Counted from the stretch's first letter, positions 1 through 5,784 are shown. The stretch is 6,616 bases of DNA from Sphingomonadales bacterium (GCA_027489295.1 JAIYAA010000213.1:1-6616), one strand, 5' to 3'. Numbers and translations: made by a program. The notes: generated from the sequence alone by a model not told the origin.

Positions 1-68
1 ACCACGCCCGTGTCGAGCGACAGGTTCACCGCCTTGCGCTTGCCGGACGCGATCGGATCGTGCTTCAT
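1..68 (-). CDS. CcdA-like type II antitoxin, N-terminal fragment
   Basis: The reverse strand opens with ATG at 68 and encodes 22 residues, MKHDPIASGKRKAVNLSLDT followed by GV, before the window ends. A short charged start, a basic RK patch and then AVNLSLD, a beta strand of the ribbon-helix-helix type, is the typical opening of CcdA-family antitoxins in alphaproteobacteria. Proteins of that family bind their own promoter through this N-terminal domain and neutralise a CcdB-type toxin with the C-terminal tail. Toxin and tail would lie left of position 1 and are not visible. No Shine-Dalgarno sequence precedes the ATG, but a promoter lies so close that the mRNA may be leaderless. The family call rests on 22 residues. 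Another small ribbon-helix-helix regulator is the main alternative. Confidence 0.6.
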   Translation of the reverse strand, partial: MKHDPIASGKRKAVNLSLDTGV

Positions 69-74
69 GCGGAC

Positions 75-103
75 AAGTTATGCGCATGCCCCATGCGCGT
101 CAA
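75..103 (-). promoter_or_regulatory. Promoter of the antitoxin gene
   Basis: On the minus strand a -35 box TTGACG (103 to 98) is followed by exactly 17 nt and a -10 box TAACTT (80 to 75). The -35 matches the consensus at five of six positions and the -10 at three of six. Transcription would start about 6-7 nt beyond the -10, at or next to the A of the ATG at 68, so the message would have almost no leader. The same TTGACG-N17 layout occurs before ftsK. The call is inferred from sequence alone. Confidence 0.5.
82..98. promoter_or_regulatory. Palindromic operator in the divergent antitoxin/DUF2007 gap
   Basis: GCGCATG, three C, then CATGCGC form a perfect 17-bp inverted repeat with 7-bp arms. 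It fills nearly all of the spacer between the -35 and -10 boxes of the antitoxin promoter, so a bound dimer would block RNA polymerase. Ribbon-helix-helix antitoxins such as CcdA typically repress their own operon through palindromes of this kind. The repeat is seen directly. Its use as an operator is inference. It also lies 20 bp upstream of the DUF2007 start codon and might affect that gene. Confidence 0.6.
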
Positions 104-118
104 TCATCGGAGGCCGCC

Positions 119-334
119 ATGGCCCTTGTCGAACTCGGCCGGTTCAATCGGCAGGAAGCCTTCATCATCCAGGGCCGGCTGGAGGATGATGACATCCTCA
201 GCTTCGTGTTCGATGCCGGCGCCAGCATCGCCGATGGCAGCTATCTGCTGATCCCGGTGCGGGTGATGGTCGACGACGAGGACCTCGCCGCCGCACGCAC
301 CATTCTCGACGCGGCGGGCGGGCCTACGCCGTAA
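119..334 (+). CDS. DUF2007 domain protein (putative signal-transducing protein)
   Basis: This 71-residue protein covers the whole DUF2007 fold (Pfam 'putative prokaryotic signal transducing protein'). It has an N-terminal strand ALVELGRF, a helix with QEAFIIQGRLED (12-23), a central strand ILSFVFDAG (26-34), and the family-typical strand-acid-helix LLIPVRVMVDDEDLAAARTI (43-62). There is no signal peptide or membrane segment, so it is cytoplasmic. The function of the family is unknown; a regulatory role suggested by a GlnB-like fold is unproven. The start at 119 is chosen because GGAGG (109-113) sits 5 nt before it. An in-frame ATG at 80 would add 13 residues but falls inside the upstream palindrome region and lacks a good ribosome site. 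The 3' end overlaps the convergent monooxygenase gene by 11 bp. Confidence 0.88.
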   Translation: MALVELGRFNRQEAFIIQGRLEDDDILSFVFDAGASIADGSYLLIPVRVMVDDEDLAAARTILDAAGGPTP

Positions 335-1541
335 CGCCCTGGAGCAGCTTGGGCACGTCGCCGCTCTCGCCGCGCGCCTCGCCCATGAACCAGTTCTTGA
401 GCGGCGGAATCTTGTCCACCGCCGACAGGCCGAAGCGCCGCGCCGCATGGGGCAGCGCGCCGGGGATGCCGAACAGCCGGGTGAGCCCGTCGGTCGCGAG
501 CGCCACCATGAAGGTGTCGAGCCCGCGCCAGCGCTGGTAGCGGGCGAGCAGTTCGGGATCGCCCATGTCGAGCCCGAGGCGCTTGCCGTCGACCAGTACC
601 TCGACCAGCGTCGCCACGTCGCGAAAGCCGACATTGACGCCCTGCCCCGCGATCGGATGGATGCCGTGCGCCGCATCGCCGACCAGCGCCAGACGCTCGG
701 CGGTGATCCAGGCGGCATGGTGGAAGCCGAGCGGATAGGAGGAACGCGACGAAAGCGGCCCGAGCTTGCCCAGGAACCCGCCCATCTTCTTCTCGGCCTC
801 GGCCAGATAGGCGCGGTCGGAAATCTTGTGCATCGCCGCCGCATCGCTGGCGTGGACCGTCCACACCACCGCCGAGCGATGACCGCGCTCGTCGTCCAGC
901 AGCGGCAGGATCGCGAACGGGCCCTGCGGGTAGAAGATCTCGTAGGCGATGTTCTCGTGGGACCGTTCGTGATTGAGCGTCGCGATCATCGCGGCATGGT
1001 CATAGGTCCAGCGCGCAACCTTGAAGCCGGCCGAATCGCGGGTGGGCGAGTTGCGCCCTTCCGCCGCGATCAACAGCTGCGCGCGCACCGTCGCGCCCGA
1101 ATCGAGCGTCGCGACCACGCCGTGCGGCCCGCGCTCCACCGAGACGGCGCGGGTCTGCATCCGCACGTCCGCCAGCGGTGCCGCCTGCGCAGCCTCGAAC
1201 AGCGCGGTGCGCAGCACCCGGTTTTCGAACATGTGGCCGAGCGCCCCGTCGTCGTCCTCCGGCGCGAAATCGAGCTTGCCGGGCGCCAGCCCGTCGGAAA
1301 CGCGGATGCCCTCGATCGGGCACCCCTTCCCCGCCAGCCGCCCGGCGACGCCGATCGCCTCGAACATCCGCATCGGCGCGCTCGCGATCGCCGAAGCGCG
1401 GCCGTCGAAGCGCGCGCCGAGGATGGTTTCCGGGTCCGCCGGATCGATCACGATCGAGCTGATGCCATGCGCGTCGAGCGCAGCCGCCAGCGCGCTGCCG
1501 ACCAGCCCGCCGCCGAGGATGAGAATGTCCGCCTGGTCCAT
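324..1541 (-). CDS. UbiH/UbiF/COQ6-family FAD-dependent ubiquinone biosynthesis hydroxylase
   Basis: The 405-residue product is a full-length class A flavoprotein monooxygenase. It has an N-terminal Rossmann motif ILGGGLVGSALA (8-19) for the ADP part of FAD, ending in the acidic strand tip VIDP (31-34). The middle motif AAEGRNSPTR (159-168) corresponds to the 'DG' motif that contacts FAD and NADPH. The FAD/ribityl motif GDAAHGIHPIAGQG (288-301) is followed by NVGFRD, the signature of ubiquinone-pathway hydroxylases. Such enzymes add a hydroxyl group to the polyprenylated ring of ubiquinone precursors, using O2 and NAD(P)H at the inner membrane. Which ring carbon is modified (UbiH, UbiF or UbiL type) cannot be told from sequence, so no symbol is given. 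The ATG at 1541 has AGGG sequences just upstream. It is transcribed divergently from ftsK. Confidence 0.9.
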   Translation of the reverse strand: MDQADILILGGGLVGSALAAALDAHGISSIVIDPADPETILGARFDGRASAIASAPMRMFEAIGVAGRLAGKGCPIEGIRVSDGLAPGKLDFAPEDDDGALGHMFENRVLRTALFEAAQAAPLADVRMQTRAVSVERGPHGVVATLDSGATVRAQLLIAAEGRNSPTRDSAGFKVARWTYDHAAMIATLNHERSHENIAYEIFYPQGPFAILPLLDDERGHRSAVVWTVHASDAAAMHKISDRAYLAEAEKKMGGFLGKLGPLSSRSSYPLGFHHAAWITAERLALVGDAAHGIHPIAGQGVNVGFRDVATLVEVLVDGKRLGLDMGDPELLARYQRWRGLDTFMVALATDGLTRLFGIPGALPHAARRFGLSAVDKIPPLKNWFMGEARGESGDVPKLLQGVTA

Positions 1542-1544
1542 GGC

Positions 1545-1637
1545 CCTGCCCTAGCAGGTTCGCGCGCGCCTGCCAGCCGTCAACAGGTGCAGGGGCGGCG
1601 AAGCGAGTGGCCCTGCCTTGACGGCGGAGTCCGCAGG
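1545..1637. repeat. Alternating CCTGC/GCAGG pentamers in the ubiH-type/ftsK divergent gap
   Basis: CCTGC occurs at 1545-1549, 1569-1573 and 1612-1616. Its complement GCAGG occurs at 1554-1558, 1589-1593 and 1633-1637. The six copies therefore alternate strictly in orientation. The first two form a compact hairpin (5-bp stem, 4-nt loop) in the leader of the monooxygenase mRNA, covering its likely ribosome site. The last copy lies inside the spacer of the ftsK promoter. They may be operator half-sites, RNA hairpins, or chance in GC-rich DNA. Confidence 0.35.
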
Positions 1638-1646
1638 CGCGATGAT
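1618..1646 (+). promoter_or_regulatory. Probable ftsK promoter
   Basis: TTGACG (1618-1623) and GATGAT (1641-1646) are separated by exactly 17 nt. They match the sigma-70-type boxes at five and four of six positions. The predicted start near 1653 leaves a leader of about 30 nt holding the strong ribosome site GGAGG (1673-1677), 7 nt before the ftsK ATG. A minus-strand TTGACG (1583 to 1578) could be the -35 of the divergent monooxygenase, but no convincing -10 follows it. Confidence 0.6.
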
Positions 1647-1684
1647 TCCACACATCTTTTCCTTGCAGATCCGGAGGCTGGGCG

Positions 1685-4063
1685 ATGGCGTCCCGCGCAG
1701 AGGCGCCGCACTGGCGCGACACGATGAAGGCCGGTGTCCGCCGCGGCGGATTCGTCCTTGCAGGCACCGCGCTGTTCGTGACGACCGTCGCGCTCGTGCT
1801 GGCGCTGGTGAGCTACCATGCCTCCGATCCGGCGCTGAACACCGCCGCGGGCGGGCCGGTGCGCAACTGGCTGGGCCCGGTCGGCGCCTGGGTCGCCGAC
1901 ATCCTCTACACGCTGATCGGCCTGCCGGTGCTGCTGCTCGCCCCCGTCGGCCTGCTGAGCGCGCATCGGATGATGATCGACCGGCCGATCGAGCGGCCGC
2001 GCCGGATGATCGGCAGCGCCTTGCTCGCCGCGGCGCTGGGCGCGAGCGGGCTGGGGCTGCTGCATTTCGACTGGTCGCTGCCGCTCGACTGGCGGCTGCC
2101 CGCCGGCATGGGCGGGCTGGTCGGGCTGTCGGTCGCCGGCGGCATCGACTGGCTGATCGGCCTGGCCGGCGATCCGGCGGTGTCCTTCTGGGTGGGCCGC
2201 GGTATCGGCCTGCTGCTGCTGCTCGGCGCGCTTTGGCTGTGGTGGATGCGGCTGGAGTTCACCTCGCCCGCCCGCCTGTTCCGCATGCCGCGCTTCACCC
2301 GCAGCAGCGGCGAGGCGCAGATCGTCCCCGCCGAGGGCCCGCGCTTCCGGCCCAAGCCGCAGGCCACTGCCGCCTTCGACGAGGGGGTGGAGGACGACCT
2401 TCCCTTCGATCGCGACACCCCCGTCACCGCAGAGCCGCGCCGCGTGGTGGTGCCGGACAATCGCCCGGGCCCGGTGATCGCCGATCGCACCGTTTCCACC
2501 GCCCCTGCCCGCACCAAGCCGCCGGTACAGGCCGCGCTCGACTTCAAGGACAGCTACCAGCTGCCCCCGCTCGACCTGCTGACGCCGCCGCCGGCCAACC
2601 GCACCGCGACGGTCGACAAGGCCGCGCTGGAGCGCAACGCCCGGCTGCTCGAGAGCGTGCTCGAGGACTTCCACGTCAAGGGCGAGATCGTCGAGGTTCG
2701 CCCCGGACCCGTCGTCACCATGTACGAGCTGGAGCCGGCGAGCGGCATCAAGGCCAGCCGCGTGATCCAGCTGGCCGACGACATCGCCCGCAACATGAGC
2801 GCGATCTCGGCCCGCGTCGCCACCATCCCCGGCCGCACCGTGATGGGCATCGAGCTGCCCAATGCGACGCGCGAAGGCGTGAGCCTGCACGAGCTGATAG
2901 GCAGCCAGCAGTTCGAGGAACAGGGCGCCACCCTGCCCGTGGTGCTCGGCAAGAACATCGCCGGCGAGCCGGTGATCGCCGACCTCGCCCCCATGCCGCA
3001 TCTGCTCGTCGCCGGCACCACCGGCTCGGGCAAGTCGGTGGGGCTGAACTGCATGATCCTGTCGCTACTCTACCGGCTGACGCCCGAGCAGTGCCGGCTG
3101 ATCATGATCGATCCGAAGATGCTGGAACTCAGCATGTACAAGGACATCCCCCATCTGCTCGCCGATGTGGTGACCGATCCACCCAAGGCGGTGCGCGCGC
3201 TCAAATGGGCGGTGGAGCAGATGGAGGATCGCTACCGGATGATGGCCTCGGTCAACGTCCGCAGCCTGGCGAGCTACAACGACAAGGTGCGGACCGCGAA
3301 GGCCAAGGGCCAGACGCTCGGCCGCAAGGTGCAGGTCGGCTATGATCCGGAGACCGGCAAGCCGATCTACGAGGAAGAGACGCTCGACCTGCAGGTGCTG
3401 CCGCTGATCGTCGTCATCGTCGACGAGCTCGCCGACCTGATGATGACCGCGGGCAAGGAAGTCGAATTCCTCATCCAGCGGCTCGCCCAGAAGGCGCGCG
3501 CGGCGGGCATCCACCTGATCATGGCGACGCAGCGCCCCTCGGTCGACGTCATCACCGGCGTGATCAAGGCCAACCTGCCGACGCGAATCAGCTTCCACGT
3601 CACCTCGAAGATCGATTCGCGCACCATCCTCGGCGAACAGGGCGCCGAGCAGCTGCTGGGCAAGGGTGACATGCTCTACATGTCCGGCGGCAAGGGCATC
3701 ACCCGTGTCCACGGGCCGTTCGTCAGCGACGACGAGGTGCAGGCGGTCACCGATTTCTGGCGGGCGCAGGGCGCCCCCGACTATATCACCGCGGTCACCG
3801 AAGAACCCGAGGACGGCGGCTTCACCCTGGAAGGCGCCCCCGACGGCGAGGACAGCCCCGAGGAGCAGACCTATCGCCGCGCGGTGCAGCTGGTGGCGGA
3901 AAGCCAGAAGGCCTCGACCTCGTGGCTGCAGCGCCAGCTACGCGTCGGCTACAACTCGGCCGCCCGCCTGATCGAGCGGATGGAGCGCGAGACTCTCGTC
4001 TCCAAACCCGACCATGTCGGCCGCCGCGAAGTGCTGATGGATACCGAAGGGCGCCCGTTGTAA
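1685..4063 (+). CDS. ftsK: DNA translocase FtsK
   Basis: FtsK anchors at the division septum and pumps DNA toward the dif site so that XerC/XerD can resolve chromosome dimers. The 792-residue product has four to five hydrophobic segments in its first 190 residues (about 22-44, 66-91, 108-127, 142-160, 166-188). A rather short Pro/Arg-rich linker runs to about 310. The alpha domain begins near NARLLESVL (318). The RecA-like motor has Walker A GTTGSGKS (444-451) and Walker B LIVVIVDEL (574-582, catalytic D580/E581). The C-terminal winged-helix gamma domain runs from about 726 and includes STSWLQRQLRVGYNSAARLI, the part that reads KOPS sequences and contacts XerD. The length is usual for alphaproteobacteria and much shorter than the E. 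coli protein, mainly in the linker. GGAGG 7 nt upstream fixes the ATG at 1685. All key motifs are intact. Confidence 0.97.
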   Translation: MASRAEAPHWRDTMKAGVRRGGFVLAGTALFVTTVALVLALVSYHASDPALNTAAGGPVRNWLGPVGAWVADILYTLIGLPVLLLAPVGLLSAHRMMIDRPIERPRRMIGSALLAAALGASGLGLLHFDWSLPLDWRLPAGMGGLVGLSVAGGIDWLIGLAGDPAVSFWVGRGIGLLLLLGALWLWWMRLEFTSPARLFRMPRFTRSSGEAQIVPAEGPRFRPKPQATAAFDEGVEDDLPFDRDTPVTAEPRRVVVPDNRPGPVIADRTVSTAPARTKPPVQAALDFKDSYQLPPLDLLTPPPANRTATVDKAALERNARLLESVLEDFHVKGEIVEVRPGPVVTMYELEPASGIKASRVIQLADDIARNMSAISARVATIPGRTVMGIELPNATREGVSLHELIGSQQFEEQGATLPVVLGKNIAGEPVIADLAPMPHLLVAGTTGSGKSVGLNCMILSLLYRLTPEQCRLIMIDPKMLELSMYKDIPHLLADVVTDPPKAVRALKWAVEQMEDRYRMMASVNVRSLASYNDKVRTAKAKGQTLGRKVQVGYDPETGKPIYEEETLDLQVLPLIVVIVDELADLMMTAGKEVEFLIQRLAQKARAAGIHLIMATQRPSVDVITGVIKANLPTRISFHVTSKIDSRTILGEQGAEQLLGKGDMLYMSGGKGITRVHGPFVSDDEVQAVTDFWRAQGAPDYITAVTEEPEDGGFTLEGAPDGEDSPEEQTYRRAVQLVAESQKASTSWLQRQLRVGYNSAARLIERMERETLVSKPDHVGRREVLMDTEGRPL

Positions 4064-4074
4064 CGGGATCGAAT

Positions 4075-4115
4075 CGGGCGGGGTACGGGTTCACGGCCCA
4101 TTCAAGCCCCGCCCG
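4075..4115 (+). other. GC-rich hairpin between ftsK and lolA
   Basis: CGGGCGGGG (4075-4083) and CCCCGCCCG (4107-4115) form a perfect 9-bp stem with a 23-nt loop, starting 11 nt after the ftsK stop codon. A GGG/CCC pairing at 4087-4089 and 4097-4099 could stack inside the loop. No T-run follows, so it is not a standard intrinsic terminator. It could slow polymerase, protect the ftsK 3' end from nucleases, or reduce read-through into lolA. The fold is seen directly and the role is inferred. Confidence 0.5.
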
Positions 4116-4150
4116 CTACCCGGGCGACCTGCAATTCGGAGACTACCGCC

Positions 4151-4762
4151 GTGTTTTCACGTCCCTTTGCCCTGTCGGTCCTCGCCGCACCGCTGCTCAT
4201 GGCGGCGGCGCCCGCCCCGGCGCCCGAGCTCGCCCAGGTGCAGGCGCATCTGAAGGCGGTTACCACCATGGTCGCCGATTTCAGCCAGGAAGACCGCAAC
4301 GGCCGCGTGCTCACCGGCACGATGACGCTGAAGAAGCCGGGCAAGATCCGCTTCCAGTACGAAAGGGGCGTGCCCCAGCTGATCGTGGCGGACGGCAGCA
4401 GTCTCTATTTCATCGACTACCAGGTGCGGCAGGTGCAGCGCTGGCCGGTCGGCAACTCGCCGCTGCGGGTGCTGTTCGATCCGAGCAAGATGGAAAGCTA
4501 TGCGACGGTGAAGCCCACCGCCGACCAGCGCGTGATCTCGGTCGAGGTACATGATCCCAAGAAGCCGGAATATGGCCGGATCACCATGGTATTCCAGAAG
4601 GACGCGAGCGCGCCCGGCGGCCTGAAGCTGCAGGGCTGGGTCGCGCTCGATGCGCAGAGCAACCGCACGACGATCCGCCTCACCAACCAGCGTTTCAACG
4701 GCGCGGTGGCCGATTCCGCCTTCCGCTGGACCGACCCGCGGCCCCAGGGCCGCACACATTAA
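4151..4762 (+). CDS. lolA: Outer-membrane lipoprotein carrier protein LolA
   Basis: LolA is the periplasmic chaperone that takes lipoproteins released by the LolCDE transporter and carries their acyl chains to the outer membrane. The 203-residue precursor starts with a Sec signal peptide: a short n-region FSR, a hydrophobic core PFALSVLAAPLLMAAA (5-20) and an Ala/Pro region with likely cleavage between residues 20 and 24. The mature part follows the family pattern, with DFSQEDRNGRVLTGTMTLKK (43-62), then PGKIRFQY (63-70) and QLIVADGSSLYFIDY (76-90), which form the first strands of the unclosed beta barrel. Translation begins at GTG 4151, with GGAG (4138-4141) 9 nt upstream. It lies 87 bp after ftsK and is probably in part co-transcribed with it. 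No lolB is visible here. The window gives no data on the acceptor at the outer membrane. Confidence 0.92.
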   Translation: MFSRPFALSVLAAPLLMAAAPAPAPELAQVQAHLKAVTTMVADFSQEDRNGRVLTGTMTLKKPGKIRFQYERGVPQLIVADGSSLYFIDYQVRQVQRWPVGNSPLRVLFDPSKMESYATVKPTADQRVISVEVHDPKKPEYGRITMVFQKDASAPGGLKLQGWVALDAQSNRTTIRLTNQRFNGAVADSAFRWTDPRPQGRTH

Positions 4763-4834
4763 TTGTTATTGAGTGCAATCGTTCATCCAAGCGACAGGTT
4801 CGCTCGGCTAGAGAGGCATGGCGGATGGGGTTTT

Positions 4835-4864
4835 GCCCAGGATTTTTCCCCCTGTTGCCTGGGC
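4835..4864 (+). other. Stem-loop in the lolA-xthA intergenic region
   Basis: GCCCAGG (4835-4841) pairs perfectly with CCTGGGC (4858-4864) around a 16-nt loop rich in T and C. It lies in a non-coding stretch of 239 nt (4763-5001), upstream of the intrinsic terminator at 4918-4944. A run of T occurs within the loop but not after the stem, so this is not itself a terminator. It may be part of a structured lolA 3' untranslated region or of a small RNA that ends at the terminator. Confidence 0.4.
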
Positions 4865-4917
4865 CTGTATCCCCTTCCCGCCTGCGTGACGAACGCTAGG
4901 TCGGCCCTCGCTCCATT

Positions 4918-4944
4918 GCCCCCGGAGCGGGGGCCTTTCCTTTT
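4918..4944 (+). terminator. Rho-independent terminator after lolA
   Basis: GCCCCCG (4918-4924), loop GAG, CGGGGGC (4928-4934) form a perfect 7-bp GC stem, followed by the T-rich tail CTTTCCTTTT (4935-4944). The tail is on the plus strand only, so it acts on transcripts coming from lolA or from an unseen small RNA. It ends 57 nt before the xthA start. A competing 6-bp hairpin, CGCTCC (4909-4914) with GGAGCG (4924-4929), shares its bases. Confidence 0.8.
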
Positions 4945-4958
4945 GCGGCAAGGCCCGA

Positions 4959-4967
4959 TGATATACT
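4959..4967 (+). promoter_or_regulatory. Extended -10 promoter of xthA-ribA
   Basis: TGA directly precedes TATACT (4962-4967), giving the TGnTATAAT arrangement of an extended -10 promoter with five of six matches in the hexamer. No good -35 is found at 16-18 nt spacing, where the terminator's T tail lies, in keeping with extended -10 promoters that do not need one. Transcription would start near 4974, about 28 nt before the xthA GTG. Confidence 0.55.
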
Positions 4968-5001
4968 GGCACTTCGCCGCGGAGTTGCTACATCGGCGCG
5001 C

Positions 5002-5784
5002 GTGAAGATCGCCTCCTGGAACATCAACTCCGTCCGCTTCCGCCTGCCCATCGTCGAGCAGTTCCTGCGCGAGGAAGCCCCCGACATCCTGTGTCTCCAG
5101 GAGACCAAGGTGATCGACGGCGATTTCCCCGAGGCGCCGTTTCGCGAGATGGGCTACACCCATGTCATCAAGCACGGCCAGCGGATGCACCACGGCGTCG
5201 CGATCCTGAGCCGCGTGCCGGTGACCGAGGACGACCGGCTCGACTGGCAGGCGAACCAGGAAGCGCGGCACGTGGGCGTGCGGCTGCCGAACGGCGTGCG
5301 GCTGGAAAATGTCTATGTCCCCGCCGGCGGCGACGTGCCCGATCGCGACGTGAACCCCAAGTTCGGCCAGAAGCTCGATTTCGTTCAGCGGATGACCGAA
5401 TGGTCGCAAGCGCTCGACGTGCCGACGATCCTCACCGGCGACTTCAACATCGCGCCGCTCGAATCGGATGTGTGGAGCCACAAGCAGTTGCTCGACGTGG
5501 TCAGCCACACGGCCGTAGAGGTCGCGGCGCTGGGCCGGCTGCAGGCGGCACATGGCTGGGTGGATCTCGGACGCAAATTCATCCCCGCACCGGCGCGCTG
5601 CTACACCTGGTGGAGCTACCGCGCCAAGGACTGGGCCGCCTCCGATCGCGGGCGGCGGCTCGACCATATGTGGGCCAGTCCCGAGGTTGCGGCGAAGGCG
5701 GTGGGGCACAAGGTATGCGAGCCGTGCCGCTCCTGGCTCAAGCCCTCGGACCATGTGCCGATCGTGACGGAGTTCGACTTTTGA
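5002..5784 (+). CDS. xthA: Exodeoxyribonuclease III (AP endonuclease)
   Basis: Exonuclease III cuts DNA 5' to abasic sites and trims 3' blocked ends during base excision repair, using a divalent metal. The 260-residue product has every catalytic motif of the ExoIII/APE1 family: SWNIN (5-9, with N7), LQET (32-35, metal ligand E34), VYVP (104-107, Y105), GDFN (146-149, D147 and N149), LDHMW (220-224, D221) and SDH (249-251, general base H251). It is cytoplasmic, with no signal peptide, and its length is normal. Translation starts at GTG 5002, because [10 protein letters not shown] is the conserved family start. The ribosome site is poor, with the nearest GGAG (4981-4984) 17 nt away. The stop overlaps the ribA start by 4 nt, so the two genes are co-transcribed and probably translationally coupled. 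Confidence 0.95.
   Translation: MKIASWNINSVRFRLPIVEQFLREEAPDILCLQETKVIDGDFPEAPFREMGYTHVIKHGQRMHHGVAILSRVPVTEDDRLDWQANQEARHVGVRLPNGVRLENVYVPAGGDVPDRDVNPKFGQKLDFVQRMTEWSQALDVPTILTGDFNIAPLESDVWSHKQLLDVVSHTAVEVAALGRLQAAHGWVDLGRKFIPAPARCYTWWSYRAKDWAASDRGRRLDHMWASPEVAAKAVGHKVCEPCRSWLKPSDHVPIVTEFDF

Larger units (their letters stand above)
640..4879 (-). repeat. KOPS-like octamers GGGNAGGG, all on the minus strand
   Basis: By eye the octamer GGGNAGGG (read on plus as CCCTNCCC) occurs at 640-647, 1324-1331, 1544-1551, 2503-2510, 2931-2938 and 4872-4879, and never in the plus orientation. In E. coli this sequence loads and orients FtsK toward dif. Several copies lie inside genes and one overlaps the monooxygenase ribosome site. 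Whether this organism's FtsK reads the same sequence is not shown here. Confidence 0.35.

Noticed and set aside
80..118. Earlier ATG for the DUF2007 protein
   Set aside because: The extra 13 residues lie in the palindrome and promoter region, have no ribosome site and do not belong to the domain. GGAGG at 109-113 supports 119.
1053..1080. Glu instead of Asp in the 'DG' motif of the monooxygenase (AEGR, residues 160-163)
   Set aside because: A conservative change that I recall as common in alphaproteobacterial UbiH-type proteins, so it is not a sign of lost activity.
447..1727. Long open frame on the plus strand, antisense to the monooxygenase
   Set aside because: It is a product of GC-rich third positions. 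Its translation is dominated by Arg, Ala and Pro with no recognisable family, whereas the opposite strand encodes a complete FAD monooxygenase.
1580..3001. Long minus-strand open frame across the first half of ftsK
   Set aside because: It lies antisense to clear ftsK coding sequence, its translation is low-complexity (Gly, Arg, Gln, His, Ala), and it has no plausible ribosome site.
1618..3345. Plus-strand frame overlapping ftsK
   Set aside because: It is the +1 shadow of ftsK, an Arg/Ala-rich translation without motifs. The ftsK frame has the Walker motifs and ribosome site.
3065..3712. Minus-strand open frame antisense to the FtsK motor domain
   Set aside because: It is a His/Asp/Leu-rich mirror of coding sequence with no known domain.
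5700..5780. Possible FMN riboswitch in front of ribA
   Set aside because: ribA begins inside the end of xthA. There is no leader and none of the conserved FMN aptamer elements are visible.
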